DNA of 64,000 bases from Clostridium sp. ZS2-4 (GTDB lineage: Bacteria > Bacillota > Clostridia > Clostridiales > Clostridiaceae): assembly GCF_026719745.1 (NCBI RefSeq), contig NZ_JAPPRQ010000052.1:1-64000 (forward strand). The letters run 5' to 3'. This document shows positions 24,645 through 35,485 of the stretch, piece after piece (positions within the stretch are counted from its first letter, which is position 1; each line of letters begins with the position of its first letter). A model generated the notes under the pieces. That model had not been told where the DNA came from. It worked only from the letters and a program-made list of their open reading frames with translations, and searched no databases. A program made the position numbers and the translations under genes.

Positions 24645-26804
24645 TTATTTTTTCATAGTAAGTGATATTCTTCCTCTCTTATCATCTACTTCCAACACAC
24701 TCACTTCTACCACATCTCCAACCTTTACTATATCTAAAGGATGTTTAACAAATTTATCTGAAAGCTGACTTATATGTACTAATCCATCTTGATGTACTCC
24801 AATGTCTACAAAAGCTCCAAAATCAGCTACGTTTCTCACTGTACCAGTTAAAACCATGCCAGGTTTCAGCTGATTTATGTCAACTACTCCTTTTTTAAAT
24901 ATAGGCTTTGGAAGTTCTTCTCTAGGATCACGTCCTGGTTTTATAATTTCTTTTATTATATCTTTAAGAGTCGGCACACCAATTCCTAATTGCTCAGCTA
25001 AAACTTCAATTCCTATAACATTTACTTTACTGTCTACATCAACTAACTTTCCATTTAAAACATCTTCATTACTATAGCCTATTTTTTTCAAAAGCCCTTT
25101 AGTTGCTTTATATGACTCTGGATGAACTGCAGTGTTATCAAGCACTTCATCACTTTCTGGAACTCTTAAAAATCCAGCACATTGTTCAAACGCCTTAGGT
25201 CCCAATCTTTTAACCTTTAATATTTCTTTTCTATTTTTAAATTTACCATTTTCTTCTCTATAATTTACTATATTCTGAGCAATAGAAGCATTTATACCAG
25301 ATATATAAGATAAAAGTGACGGTGTAGCAATGTTCAAATCAACCCCAACACTATTTACCCCATCTTCTACAACTCCACTTAAAGATTCATCAAGTCTTTT
25401 CGGTGTTACATCATGCTGATACTGTCCTACCCCTATAGATTTAGGATCTATCTTCACAAGTTCAGCCATCGGATCTTGAAGTCGTCGCCCTATTGATATT
25501 GCTCCTCTTATAGAAACATTTATATCAGGGTATTCTTTAGATGCAAGTTCTGAAGCTGAATAAACAGAAGCTCCAGCCTCTGATACAACCACGTAAGATA
25601 ACTCCTTGCCTGTTTCTTTTTTTACTTCATCTATAAGCTGTGCCAATACTTCTTCCGATTCACGGCTGGCTGTACCATTTCCAAGAGATATAACATCTAC
25701 ATTATGCTTATAAACTAACTCTTTAAGAATTTTAATAGATCCTTGAACATCATTTTGTGGTGCAGTAGCATATACTGTGGCTGTATCCACTAGCTTTCCC
25801 GTATCATCTAAAACAGCGATTTTACATCCTGTTCTAAATCCTGGGTCATACCCAAGCACAATCTTCCCCTTTATTGGAGGCTGCATTAAAAGTGCCTTAA
25901 GATTTGCTTTAAAGATTCCTATTGCTCCTTCTTCACCCTTATCTGTAAGCTCTGCTCTTATTTCTCTTTCAATAGATGGATATATAAGCCTCTTTAGTGA
26001 ATCTGCCGCTGCTGCTGCTATATATTCATCAGTAATATTATTTTTCTTCAAACAGTTTTTATTTAAAAACTCCAGTATTTTGTCCATGTTACTTATAACC
26101 TTGACAGATAATACTTTCTCCTTTTCTCCTCTGTTTATTGCAAGTATTCTATGAGAAGGTATCTTGCTGACAGCTTCAGAATACTTGTAATACATTTCGT
26201 AAGGAGTAGGTTCTTCACTTTCACCACTGCACTCAATTATTCCATTTCTGCGCACAAATTCCCTTATCCATTTTCTAAATTCTGCTTCATCAGAAATAAT
26301 TTCAGCAATAATGTCCTTTGCTCCATTTAAAGCATCTTCAACTGTATTTACTACTTTTTCTTCATCTAGAAATTCTGATGCATAGTCCTCAATATTTCCT
26401 TTAAATTCTCCACACCAAATAGCTTCGGCAAGTGGCTTTAACCCCTTTTCTACTGCTATTGTGGCTCTAGTTCTCTTTTTAGGCTTAAATGGTCTATATA
26501 TATCCTCAACCTCAGTTAAAGTTTCGCTTTTTTCTATTTGAAGCTTTAGTTCATCTGTAAGCTTATCCTGTTCTCCAATTATTCTTATAACATCAGCTTT
26601 TCTTTCTTCTAAATTTCTTAAATAAGTAAGTCTTTCTGCAAAGCTTCTCAAAACTATATCATCAAGTCCACCAGTTCTTTCTTTTCTATATCTTGCAATG
26701 AAAGGCACTGTATTTCCATCATCTAAAAGTTCAATAACACTATTCACCTGCTTAATACTTATACCAAATTCTTTAGCTATTTTATCATTGATAATATTGT
26801 TCAT
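24645..26804 (-). CDS. tex: Tex-type S1 RNA-binding protein
   Basis: A 719-residue Tex/Spt6-like protein: an N-terminal helical region (EFGISIKQVNSVIELLDDGNTVPFIARYRKERTGG), a YqgF-like RNase H-fold core (LGYDPGFRTGCKIAVLD), helix-hairpin-helix repeats (GVDLNIATPSLLSYISG, REEILKVKRLGPKAFEQCAGF) and a C-terminal S1 domain (GMVLTGTVRNVADFGAFVDIG, about 645-715). It binds RNA/DNA and affects transcription; the exact role in clostridia is unclear. ATG 26804 is chosen over 26828 because GGAGG lies five bases upstream. Confidence 0.92.
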   Translation of the reverse strand: MNNIINDKIAKEFGISIKQVNSVIELLDDGNTVPFIARYRKERTGGLDDIVLRSFAERLTYLRNLEERKADVIRIIGEQDKLTDELKLQIEKSETLTEVEDIYRPFKPKKRTRATIAVEKGLKPLAEAIWCGEFKGNIEDYASEFLDEEKVVNTVEDALNGAKDIIAEIISDEAEFRKWIREFVRRNGIIECSGESEEPTPYEMYYKYSEAVSKIPSHRILAINRGEKEKVLSVKVISNMDKILEFLNKNCLKKNNITDEYIAAAAADSLKRLIYPSIEREIRAELTDKGEEGAIGIFKANLKALLMQPPIKGKIVLGYDPGFRTGCKIAVLDDTGKLVDTATVYATAPQNDVQGSIKILKELVYKHNVDVISLGNGTASRESEEVLAQLIDEVKKETGKELSYVVVSEAGASVYSASELASKEYPDINVSIRGAISIGRRLQDPMAELVKIDPKSIGVGQYQHDVTPKRLDESLSGVVEDGVNSVGVDLNIATPSLLSYISGINASIAQNIVNYREENGKFKNRKEILKVKRLGPKAFEQCAGFLRVPESDEVLDNTAVHPESYKATKGLLKKIGYSNEDVLNGKLVDVDSKVNVIGIEVLAEQLGIGVPTLKDIIKEIIKPGRDPREELPKPIFKKGVVDINQLKPGMVLTGTVRNVADFGAFVDIGVHQDGLVHISQLSDKFVKHPLDIVKVGDVVEVSVLEVDDKRGRISLTMKK

Positions 26805-26946
26805 ATTTTCCTCCACTCTTTCATTCATATATACGCTACTTTTACTTTCATTATTTTACATTATTATAGGTTAAAAGTCCACATTCCATCATATAACATT
26901 TTATCCACTCATAACTATATATATACTAATTTTTAAGGAGTAGTTT

Positions 26947-28290
26947 ATGAAAAGACTTTTTGTACAATTCATAATGTGTATACTATTAATGATCTTTTAT
27001 CTTACCTTCAATACCTATAATACCATACATACTTTTAACATACCTAATGTTATGAATACAATAAGATATTTGTCCTCTGACCATTTTCAAGGTAGACTTA
27101 CAGGTACTATTGAAAACCAAGAAATAGAAGAGTACATCAAGCTTCAATTTATCAAAAATGATTTAAAACCCTTTCTTGGGGAATATGATCAAGCTTTTAA
27201 ATTAACCTATCCAAGTAAAATTAAAGGTAAAGAACCTTACTTAAATGTAACCGATAAAAATGGAAATATAATAAAAAGTTTTACCTATGGAAAAGATTAT
27301 AAAGAAGATATGTTGAATTTTAAAAGCAATAAATTTAACTTTAACAATCAAAATCCTTTGATTGTGTCAAGAGAGAACTCCATACAGATAAAATATAATT
27401 CTGATTACTTTTTACTTTACTCTTCTTCAGATAATACCTTAAAATTTAGAAGTTCCTTTATATCTACTGATCCTTGGAGTATGTGCATTATGTTATCTAA
27501 AAACACACTATCTGAACTTAAAAAATCTCTTTCTGATGGTTATAACATAAATTGTTTTATTCCTTTTACAAATAAAAAAACCTCAGCTAGGAATATTTTA
27601 GGATATATAGAGGGTAAAAATAAAAACTCCAGCCCTGTAATTATTTCTGCTCATTTTGATCATTTAGGAACAGATTTAGGAGATAACATCTATAGAGGTG
27701 CTCTTGATAATTCTTCTGGAACAGCTTTTATGTTAGAAATGGTAGAGTACATAAAATCTTTAGGTACTCCTGAGAGAAATATACTATTTATAGGCTTCAA
27801 TGCAGAAGAATTTGGTTGTTTAGGCTCTGCTGAATTTGTAAAGAAATATAAAAATCACATTACAGACAGTAAAGTTTTCAATTTTGATATGATAGGCAGC
27901 GACAAAGGAGTTCCTCTTTGCATAATGGGTGGCAAAAACGATACTACAAAATCTAGTCTTATGCGTTCAGCTTCAAATACATGTTCAGATGAACATATAC
28001 ACTTTAACTATCTTTTTGAGAATGCCAGTGATCATAAAGCCTTTAGAGAAAATAATATAGATGCTATAACATTTTGTGATGATGATAAATCAAGAATTCA
28101 TACACCTGAGGATACTCTTGAATTTATATCTACTTCTGCCATCGAACGGTGCTATGATGTAGCTTCAAAAGAAATAATAAAATACGCCTTTAATGAAAAT
28201 CTGCTATTTCTATATTATAAACAAGGGCTATTAATATCATCTATGGGTATTATTCTAATTTTGGTTACTTTGAATAGAAAGCGTAGCTGA
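26947..28290 (+). CDS. Membrane-anchored M28 family zinc peptidase
   Basis: A 447-residue protein. An N-terminal hydrophobic segment (about 5-23) acts as signal or anchor, and a second membrane helix lies near the C-terminus (LLISSMGIILILVTLN, about 427-442). Between them is an M28 aminopeptidase domain with the co-catalytic zinc set: SAHFDH (His), GALDNSSG (Asp), NAEEFG (Glu-Glu), FNFDMIGSD (Asp) and a late His in RIHTPEDT. It probably trims peptides outside the cell. AAGGAGTAG precedes the ATG. Divergent from tex; ends at a bidirectional terminator. Confidence 0.87.
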   Translation: MKRLFVQFIMCILLMIFYLTFNTYNTIHTFNIPNVMNTIRYLSSDHFQGRLTGTIENQEIEEYIKLQFIKNDLKPFLGEYDQAFKLTYPSKIKGKEPYLNVTDKNGNIIKSFTYGKDYKEDMLNFKSNKFNFNNQNPLIVSRENSIQIKYNSDYFLLYSSSDNTLKFRSSFISTDPWSMCIMLSKNTLSELKKSLSDGYNINCFIPFTNKKTSARNILGYIEGKNKNSSPVIISAHFDHLGTDLGDNIYRGALDNSSGTAFMLEMVEYIKSLGTPERNILFIGFNAEEFGCLGSAEFVKKYKNHITDSKVFNFDMIGSDKGVPLCIMGGKNDTTKSSLMRSASNTCSDEHIHFNYLFENASDHKAFRENNIDAITFCDDDKSRIHTPEDTLEFISTSAIERCYDVASKEIIKYAFNENLLFLYYKQGLLISSMGIILILVTLNRKRS

Positions 28291-28318
28291 AAATATGACT
28301 AATTAACTGATTTTATAC

Positions 28319-28370
28319 ACAATAAAAACCTATTATTACTGATTTCTGTATAATAATAGGTTTTTATTGT
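28319..28370. terminator. Bidirectional terminator
   Basis: A 20-bp perfect hairpin (AATAAAAACCTATTATTA and complement plus two pairs, 12-base loop) between convergent genes. Confidence 0.87.
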
Positions 28371-28375
28371 ACTGC

Positions 28376-28963
28376 TTAAATAAATTCAATATTTATTTTT
28401 TCAAATCCCATACTCTTTAATATTCCTTCTAATAATATCTTAGTATTTTCATTAGCTTTTTCTAAAAAACCATCCTTGATAAGTTTATCTACTACTTGTC
28501 CTTTATTTCGGTTTAATTCATTAATTATTTCTTGTCCTTGAATTTTATTGAACAAAGCAGATTTTTCATCTAAAATATTAACATTATCTGTATCTATAAC
28601 ATTGTCCAACACTTTAGCCTTTTTTAGTTTCAAATTTATCTTTTTTTCTTTACTATTAACATATATCTCAGCATCTTCTAAAATCACTCCAGCTTTTACA
28701 TATCCACTATATTTTATCAATAATGTCTTTGTTGTAAAAGGGATAGTAAAATCTTGGACTTTTTTACTATCCTTTATGAAAATAATATCCGTATATGTGT
28801 TCTTATAAGTTGCAAGTTCAGAAATTCTTTTGAGTTCATTAGCAACATTTGTACTATTAGTTATCTTTTCATTAGTAGTCCTAAACCCTGCAAAAAACCA
28901 AGTTCCAGCTATGATTGCTATAATTAATAGAATAACCTTAATTTCTTTAATCCATTTTTTCAT
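28376..28963 (-). CDS. DUF4230-type membrane-anchored protein
   Basis: A 195-residue protein with one N-terminal membrane helix (VILLIIAIIAGTWFFAGF) and an extracytoplasmic domain resembling DUF4230: ELATYKNTYTDIIF, FTIPFTTKTLLIKYSGYVKAGV, then KVLDNVIDTDNVNILDEKSALF and a charged helical tail. Function unknown. ATG 28963 (AAGGATAG upstream) is preferred over an ATG at 28981 that lacks a ribosome binding site. It lies just downstream of prfB on the same strand and may be co-transcribed. Confidence 0.75.
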   Translation of the reverse strand: MKKWIKEIKVILLIIAIIAGTWFFAGFRTTNEKITNSTNVANELKRISELATYKNTYTDIIFIKDSKKVQDFTIPFTTKTLLIKYSGYVKAGVILEDAEIYVNSKEKKINLKLKKAKVLDNVIDTDNVNILDEKSALFNKIQGQEIINELNRNKGQVVDKLIKDGFLEKANENTKILLEGILKSMGFEKINIEFI

Positions 28964-28982
28964 ACTTATTCTATCCTTCATA

Positions 28983-30087
28983 TTATTTGTTCCATTTTAA
29001 AAATTCAGTTATAAATAAGTCGATATCTCCATCCATAACAGCATCCACGTTTCCCATATCTGCATTTGTTCTATGATCTTTAACCATAGTATATGGCTGA
29101 AAAACATAAGATCTTATTTGGCTTCCCCATCCATTATCCATTAGATCACCTGTAAGTTCTTCAATTTTTTCCTTATGTGCTCTTTCTTTAAGCTCTGCAA
29201 GCTTTGATTTTAACATGTTCATGGCAGTATCTTTATTTTGGAATTGACTTCTTTCATTTTGACACTGAACAACTATTCCTGTAGGCAAATGTGTTATTCT
29301 AACTGCTGAATCCGTTTTATTTATATGCTGACCACCAGCTCCACTGGCACGATAAGTATCGATTTTTAAATCATCTTCTTTTATTTCTATATCTTGACTT
29401 TCTGTAAGCTCTGGCAATACTTCCATAGAAGCAAAGGAGGTTTGTCTTTTACCATTTGCATTAAAAGGAGAAATTCTTACCAATCTGTGTATTCCCTTTT
29501 CTGCTTTTAAATAACCATAAGCAAATTCTCCAGTTACTTTTAGTTCTATACTTTTTATTCCAGCTTCATCTCCTGATAACAAACTTATAGTTTCAACCTT
29601 ATAGCCTTTTTTATCAGCCCATCTTGTATACATTCTCAACAGCATTTCAGTCCAATCCTGTGCATCTGTACCACCAGCTCCTGAATGCAGTGATACTATT
29701 GCATTGTTTTTGTCATATTCTCCTGAGAGAAGTATTTGTATTTTAAACTGCTCAATTATATTTTCAATTTCTTTTAGCTCATTTTTTACTTCATCCAGTG
29801 AAGACTCATCATCTTCCTCTATGCTCATTTCTATTAAAACTTCTATATCTTCTAATCTACTCAATGTAGTATTATATTTTTCTAACCTGTCTTTTAAGTT
29901 TTTTGCCTCTTGAGTAGTTTCTTGTGCTTTGTTTATATCATCCCAAAAACTAGGCTCCTGCATTCTATTTTCCAGTTCTGATACTCTTATTTCTATACCA
30001 GCAATGTCAAAGTGAAACCCTCACTTCATCTAAATTTTTCATAATTTCAGCAGCTTTACTCTTAGCCTCTTCAAACTGAATTATCAT
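28983..30087 (-). CDS. prfB: Peptide chain release factor 2, programmed +1 frameshift
   Basis: RF2 of 367 residues, made by a ribosomal frameshift. The first 26 codons (MIIQFEEAKSKAAEIMKNLD...VSL) start at ATG 30087 with AAGGGTG upstream and end in CTT TGA C. Slipping +1 at CTT (30010-30012) reads GAC instead of the TGA stop and continues DIAGIEIRVSELENRMQEP. The purine run GAGGG just before supplies the internal Shine-Dalgarno-like stimulator. The body has the GGQ motif (SGAGGQHINKTDSAVR). RF2 terminates at UGA and UAA; low RF2 favours frameshifting, which autoregulates it. A DUF4230 gene follows. Confidence 0.96.
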
Positions 30088-30140
30088 AAAATCACCCTTT
30101 CCATTTTTAATAGTAGCCTATACCCAGTTAATTATATAAT

Positions 30141-30170
30141 TAAAAAACCCAGCATAGCTGGATTTTTTAA
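30141..30170 (-). terminator. secA terminator
   Basis: Hairpin (AAAAAATCCAGC and GCTGGGTTTTTT on the transcribed strand) with a T-run, between secA and prfB. Confidence 0.8.
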
Positions 30171-30244
30171 TTTTTATTTAAGTCTTACTCTTTAAACTCA
30201 AGGAAATTATAAGCAAGTTTGCGTACCTACTTTTCTTATACTGT

Positions 30245-32755
30245 TTAAAGTTCTTTTCCACAGCAATTTTTATATTTCTTTCCACTTCCGCAAGGACATA
30301 AATCATTTCTTCCTATTTTATCTTCTTTTCTTCTTACAGGTTCATGTTTAACCGAATCATCTCCTGGTTGATTTGTTGAAGTTTCTTTTGCTACTCTTTC
30401 TCTTTCTGGTGCTTTTTCAACATGAACATGGAATAAATATTTAATAGTCTCAAGCTTGATATTTTGAATCATCTGATCAAACATTTCACTACCTTCAAAT
30501 TGATATGCCTGAGCAGGATCTTGCTGTCTATACGCTCTAAGCCCTATACCTTGTTTTAAGTGATCCATATCATCGATATGAGCCATCCATTTAGTATCAA
30601 CAACCTTCAGAAGAACAACTCTTTCAACTTCTCTCATTTGGTCTGAACCAAACATTTCTTCTTTTTCCTCATATATGCCTTTAGCTATTTCAACAAATTT
30701 TTCTTTTATTTCATCATCAGACATAATTTTCAGTTCATCAATAGTTGCAGTTCCCTTTGGCAGATATATTTCTTCTAAATAAGTAATAAGCTTTTGTATA
30801 TCCTCTTCCAAATTTTCATCCAGTCCTGACATATGCGCATCAACTGCCGTTACTATAACATCTTCAATCATATCTTGAACATACTCTTTTAAAGATTCAC
30901 CTTCAAGAACCTGAGCTCTTTGTTTATAGATAACTTCTCTTTGTTGATTCATAACATCATCGTACTGTAACACAGTTTTACGAACATCAAAGTTATTTCC
31001 TTCAACTTTCTTTTGTGCATTTTCTATTGCACCTGAAACCATTTTACTTTCTATAACATCATCATCACTTAATCCTAATTTTTCAACTATTCCTTGAAGT
31101 CTTTCTGAACCGAATATTCTCATCAAATCATCTTCTAGTGAAACATAAAATCTAGAAACTCCTGAGTCTCCTTGACGACCAGAACGTCCTCTTAACTGAT
31201 TATCTATACGTCTTGATTCATGTCTTTCAGTACCTATTACCTTAAGACCTCCAAGTTCTGCAACACCTTCTCCAAGTTTTATATCGGTACCACGCCCAGC
31301 CATATTAGTAGCAATAGTTATTCTTCCTCTTTCACCTGCATCTGCTACTATTTCAGCTTCTTTTTCATGATATTTTGCATTAAGAACTTTATGAGGTACC
31401 CCTTTTCTCTTTAGCATATCTGAAAGAAGTTCTGATTTTTCTATACTTACTGTACCAACAAGTGCTGGCTGCCCTTTTTTATAAGTTTCTTCTAATTCGT
31501 TAACTATTGCTTTATATTTACCTTTTTCTGATTTATAAACTAAATCTGGAGAATCTATTCTTGCTATAGGTTTATTAGTAGGGATAATTACTACGTCCAA
31601 ACCATAAATTTCTCTGAACTCCCCTTCTTCTGTTTCAGCTGTTCCTGTCATACCTGAAAGCTTAGTATACATTCTAAAATAATTCTGGAATGTAATAGTT
31701 GCAAGGGTTTTAGATTCTTTTTGAATTTTAACTCCTTCTTTAGCTTCTATTGCTTGGTGAAGACCATCACTGTATCTTCTACCTTCCATAAGTCTTCCAG
31801 TAAACTCATCAACAATAATAACTTCATCGTCTTTTACCATATAGTCTTTATCTCTCTTCATAGTATAATTAGCTTTTAAAGCCTGAACTACATGGTGCTG
31901 TACTTGCATATTTTCTGCATCTGCATAGTTTTCGATATGGAAGAATTTTTCTGCTTTTTCTACACCTTCATCTGTTAATATAACAGAATTAGTTTTTTCA
32001 TCTACTGTATAGTCATCTTGACTTAAGGATTTTGCAAAAAAATCAGCAACTCTATAAAAATCAGTAGATTTTTCTCCTTCTCCTGAAATTATAAGAGGTG
32101 TTCTTGCTTCATCTATTAAAATAGAGTCAACCTCGTCTACTATACAAAAATGTAAATCCCTTTGAACTTTTTCTTCCCTATATATTACCATATTATCTCT
32201 AAGATAATCGAATCCAAATTCATTATTAGTTCCATAAGTTATATCACTATTATAAGCTTCACGTCTTTGATTATTATCCAAATCATGAATTATAACTCCA
32301 CTTGTCAATCCTAAAAATTCATAAAGCTCATTCATTTGATCTCTATCTCTTTTAGCAAGATAGTCGTTAACAGTAATTACATGAACCCCTTTACCTTCCA
32401 ATGCATTTAAATAAGCTGGCAAAGTAGCAACTAGCGTCTTACCTTCCCCTGTTCTCATTTCTGCAATTCTTCCTTGATGGAGTACTATACCTCCTATTAA
32501 TTGTACTCTATAGTGTTTCATCCCTAAAACTCTACTTGAAGCCTCTCTGCATACTGCAAAAGCTTCTGGTAAAATATCATCTATTGATTCACCATTTGAA
32601 ATTCTTTCTTTAAATTCAAATGTTTTATTTCTTAATTCTTCATCGTTTAACTTTTGCATTTCTTCATCTAATACTTCAATTTTATCAATTATTGGTTTTA
32701 TCTTTTTCAATTCTCTATCACTATAACTACCGAATATTTTCTCAAACAAACCCAT
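30245..32755 (-). CDS. secA: Preprotein translocase ATPase SecA
   Basis: An 836-residue SecA, standard length. It has Walker [13 protein letters not shown] near 97-108, the [15 protein letters not shown] box, helicase motif [25 protein letters not shown], and the C-terminal zinc finger [13 protein letters not shown] that binds SecB or ribosomes. It drives protein export through SecYEG. The frame is open to 32770, but ATG 32755 (GLFEKIFG) has GAGG at a good distance and matches the family N-terminus. Downstream of hpf on the same strand, the order often seen in Firmicutes (hpf-secA-prfB). Confidence 0.97.
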   Translation of the reverse strand: MGLFEKIFGSYSDRELKKIKPIIDKIEVLDEEMQKLNDEELRNKTFEFKERISNGESIDDILPEAFAVCREASSRVLGMKHYRVQLIGGIVLHQGRIAEMRTGEGKTLVATLPAYLNALEGKGVHVITVNDYLAKRDRDQMNELYEFLGLTSGVIIHDLDNNQRREAYNSDITYGTNNEFGFDYLRDNMVIYREEKVQRDLHFCIVDEVDSILIDEARTPLIISGEGEKSTDFYRVADFFAKSLSQDDYTVDEKTNSVILTDEGVEKAEKFFHIENYADAENMQVQHHVVQALKANYTMKRDKDYMVKDDEVIIVDEFTGRLMEGRRYSDGLHQAIEAKEGVKIQKESKTLATITFQNYFRMYTKLSGMTGTAETEEGEFREIYGLDVVIIPTNKPIARIDSPDLVYKSEKGKYKAIVNELEETYKKGQPALVGTVSIEKSELLSDMLKRKGVPHKVLNAKYHEKEAEIVADAGERGRITIATNMAGRGTDIKLGEGVAELGGLKVIGTERHESRRIDNQLRGRSGRQGDSGVSRFYVSLEDDLMRIFGSERLQGIVEKLGLSDDDVIESKMVSGAIENAQKKVEGNNFDVRKTVLQYDDVMNQQREVIYKQRAQVLEGESLKEYVQDMIEDVIVTAVDAHMSGLDENLEEDIQKLITYLEEIYLPKGTATIDELKIMSDDEIKEKFVEIAKGIYEEKEEMFGSDQMREVERVVLLKVVDTKWMAHIDDMDHLKQGIGLRAYRQQDPAQAYQFEGSEMFDQMIQNIKLETIKYLFHVHVEKAPERERVAKETSTNQPGDDSVKHEPVRRKEDKIGRNDLCPCGSGKKYKNCCGKEL

Positions 32756-32984
32756 TTTATTCATCCTCACTAATATATATTTTAAGTTTTATAAAACTGT
32801 CTACTTACATTTTCACTCATTGTATTATAACATTTAATCATAAACCATTCAATAACTATCACTTTTAAATAATTTTTACATTTTTATTAACATTATGTTG
32901 AATTTTCTTCATTTACTTTTTGTAATTTATTATACATATATTGCAATTATCAATGTTCATTGTTTAATATTTTTAACTAAAAAT

Positions 32985-33009
32985 AAAAGGAGGAATACTC
33001 CTCCTTTTT
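32985..33009 (-). terminator. hpf terminator
   Basis: Hairpin AAAAGGAGG/CCTCCTTTT with a T-run on the transcribed strand, just after hpf. Confidence 0.75.
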
Positions 33010-33027
33010 AGAATACTACTTATTATA

Positions 33028-33561
33028 TTAATACTCCGGCTCTATAAGACCATATTGACCGTCTTTCCTCCTATACAAAACATTAACTTCCTCTGTTTCT
33101 GCATTTGTATATACAAAGAAGCTATGTCCTAAAAGTTCCATTTGAAGTAAAGCTTCTTCATTATTCATAGGTTTCATTGGAAATTTTTTACTTTTTACAA
33201 TTTTAGAATCTATATCTTCATCATTCCTAGGGATATATTCTGGAATAAATTGAAATTTCAGCGCATCTCCATGTTTTTTTCTTTGCAACTTAGTTTTTTG
33301 TTTTCTTATTTGTCTCTCTAATTTTTCTAAAACTATATCTACAGCTGCATACATATCTTCATTAATTTCTTCTCCTCTTAATATAACTCCATTAAAAGGT
33401 ATAGTAACTTCTATTATTTTCTTATTCTTTTGAACACTTAAAGTTGCATTCACTTCTACATCTGGATTAAAATACTTATCTAATTTTGATAGCTTTGTTT
33501 CTACCGCATTCTTTAAACCATCTGTTATTGCTATGTTTTTACCCATCACTGTTATCTTCAT
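33028..33561 (-). CDS. hpf: Ribosome hibernation promoting factor, long form
   Basis: A 177-residue long HPF. The N-terminal S30AE/YfiA domain (about 1-95: KITVMGKNIAITDGLKNAVETKLSKL...) binds the 30S decoding region; a linker leads to the C-terminal dimerisation domain (VVKSKKFPMKPMNNEEALLQMELLGHSFFVYTNAET...YGLIEPEY, about 120-177) that pairs ribosomes into 100S particles. GGGGG precedes the ATG. Immediately upstream of secA. Expected to act in stationary phase or stress. Confidence 0.95.
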   Translation of the reverse strand: MKITVMGKNIAITDGLKNAVETKLSKLDKYFNPDVEVNATLSVQKNKKIIEVTIPFNGVILRGEEINEDMYAAVDIVLEKLERQIRKQKTKLQRKKHGDALKFQFIPEYIPRNDEDIDSKIVKSKKFPMKPMNNEEALLQMELLGHSFFVYTNAETEEVNVLYRRKDGQYGLIEPEY

Positions 33562-33806
33562 AAAGCCATCCCCCTTTTGTTATATCTCCCATTATGTCTT
33601 TGAAGATATTTTCAATTGAATTGCTTGTCTTTACTATATTCTATTACTAATCAGTCCAAATAACAACAACAATATTTCAAATTTACAAAATATTTAATCA
33701 ATTTAAATTGTATTACTGTCATTTCCCTTCATTTTTTTCTTTTTTATGTTATTATTTATTGGAGGAAATTTGATTACTTTTATGTTATACTAGACATAGC
33801 GGGCAT

Positions 33807-34487
33807 TTATAAACTACTTTTAGCACAAGTCAATACAATAACATTTCTTGCACCATTTCCAAGCATGGTTTTCGCACAATAAAAACTTGTAGCTCCAGTA
33901 GTTACAACATCGTCTACTAGTAATATTGTTTTATTATTAAGATACTTTTCATTTATACATTTAAAAGAATTTTTCAAATTCGTCCATCGTTCTTCTCCAT
34001 TTAAACCTATCTGATCTCTGGTATCATTATCTTTTATTAAAAATTCTAAAATCTTGGTATTTGTTTTGTATGCTACAGCTTTAGCTAAATACTTACTCTG
34101 ATTATACCCTCTTCTCTTTATAGCTTCTTTAGTTGACGGCACAAAAGTAATAATATCGAATTTAATATTTTTACTTTTTATAGTATTTAACATATATTCA
34201 ACTAAAACTTCTCCTGCTTTAAAATCACTTTTGTATTTTAATTTTATAACTAGTTCTTTGATTACATCTGAATAATATGCTGAGCTATAACACTTCACTA
34301 TAAAATTTTCTTCATTAATTTCGAAATGATTTTTACACAATTTTACTTTAGATTTGCATTTGTCACATAAATATTTATCATCTCTTACGTATTCATTACA
34401 CAGAACACAGTCTCTATCATCACTATATATAACATTAAGAACACATTCACATAAATATTTTATATTTTTAATAAATTCATTTCCCAT
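33807..34487 (-). CDS. comFC: ComF family amidophosphoribosyltransferase-like protein (ComFC)
   Basis: A 226-residue protein with N-terminal zinc-finger Cys pairs (CVLCNEY, CDKCKSKVKLC) and a phosphoribosyltransferase domain whose PRPP loop is ILLVDDVVTTGAT near 186-198, preceded by RRGYNQSKYLAKAVA. ComFC proteins are linked to DNA uptake and recombination in competence. The start overlaps the upstream comFA-like gene by 28 bases, as in the comFA-comFC pair of Bacillus. No other competence genes are in the window apart from comEB. Confidence 0.88.
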   Translation of the reverse strand: MGNEFIKNIKYLCECVLNVIYSDDRDCVLCNEYVRDDKYLCDKCKSKVKLCKNHFEINEENFIVKCYSSAYYSDVIKELVIKLKYKSDFKAGEVLVEYMLNTIKSKNIKFDIITFVPSTKEAIKRRGYNQSKYLAKAVAYKTNTKILEFLIKDNDTRDQIGLNGEERWTNLKNSFKCINEKYLNNKTILLVDDVVTTGATSFYCAKTMLGNGARNVIVLTCAKSSL

Positions 34488-35485
34488 GCTTCTTTATTGA
34501 AATGTCTAGTTATATTTTTAGCTTTATCTATGGCTTCCGTTTCACAATTACCTAAAAATATAACCTCGCCTTTGCGGCTTTTTCCACTTCTACCTACCTT
34601 TCCACAAAGATACACTAGTTTTTTATAATTGAATAGTTCATCATCGGCAAAAAATACCATAACATTAACATTTTTTGCATCAAAATAAAAATCATTAGTA
34701 ATCATTATTCCTTGTTTCATCTTTGTAAAATTATCTAATATTTTCCTATCACTTTTATTCTTAATGGAAAAAATAACATTTCCATCTAACTTACTGCAAT
34801 ATAGTGATAAATATTCATACGCACTTTTAACTTTTGCTTCGTTTGGAACATATATGATCACTTTTTGCTTTATTTTCAAAGACCATTCTATGTATTCATA
34901 CACAACATATGGAATATCTTTGTTAATATCTACTCGAGTACCTATAAATTTTGGCTCTATTAGTGGATAACAATTATCTCTTACTGGCAAAATTATTTCT
35001 TTCTTATTTTCGAAAATTTTTTCTATGGAATAAGCTATTATTTTAGCACTATCCTTTGCTTTACTCGTCATCGCTTCAATAATTTTATATTTAGTACGTG
35101 AGGAAAAGCTTTTTATATCATCGTAGATTACTAAATCAAATTTATAGTTTAATTTATTTAACATTTCATGTTTGGCAATGAGTAATAACGAATCTCCAAA
35201 ATTACTTTTTTCTTTTAAATATGTATATCCTCTAAATTTACTTATCTTTTTTATTTTTTCAATAATCTCTACCTGAATACTATTTTCATCCGTTATATAC
35301 AATACTTTTTTATTTCTATAAACAAAATTTAAAATAATATTTATAAATATTTCCGATGAATTATATGGAGGTGATGTTACATTCAAATACTTTTCTCTAC
35401 TAGAACTCCATGCTAGTATTTCCTCACTTATCGTTTCCTTTTCTACCTTAAGATTTGAATGTTTTAAAAACATATCATTTTTCAT
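34460..35485 (-). CDS. Degenerate ComFA-like helicase-fold protein
   Basis: About 341 residues, next to comFC where comFA (a DEAD-type ATPase) normally sits. It has the layout of the two RecA-like helicase halves: strand VLYITDENSIQ, a motif II position that reads VIYDDIKSF in place of DEAD/DEVD, and a motif VI-like VYLCGKVGRSGKSRKGEVIF near 290-309. There is no GxGKT Walker A; the corresponding stretch is TSPPYNSSE. It is also shorter than ComFA and lacks its zinc finger. ATP hydrolysis therefore looks lost. Start uncertain: ATG 35485 or TTG 35494. Overlaps the end of recD2. Confidence 0.65.
   Translation of the reverse strand: MKNDMFLKHSNLKVEKETISEEILAWSSSREKYLNVTSPPYNSSEIFINIILNFVYRNKKVLYITDENSIQVEIIEKIKKISKFRGYTYLKEKSNFGDSLLLIAKHEMLNKLNYKFDLVIYDDIKSFSSRTKYKIIEAMTSKAKDSAKIIAYSIEKIFENKKEIILPVRDNCYPLIEPKFIGTRVDINKDIPYVVYEYIEWSLKIKQKVIIYVPNEAKVKSAYEYLSLYCSKLDGNVIFSIKNKSDRKILDNFTKMKQGIMITNDFYFDAKNVNVMVFFADDELFNYKKLVYLCGKVGRSGKSRKGEVIFLGNCETEAIDKAKNITRHFNKEAWEMNLLKI

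Noticed and set aside
25777-26154. 125-residue open frame on the + strand inside tex
   Set aside because: Opposite-strand shadow of a well-conserved gene with no start signal. The same applies to similar frames inside recD2, mbl, murA and tagO.
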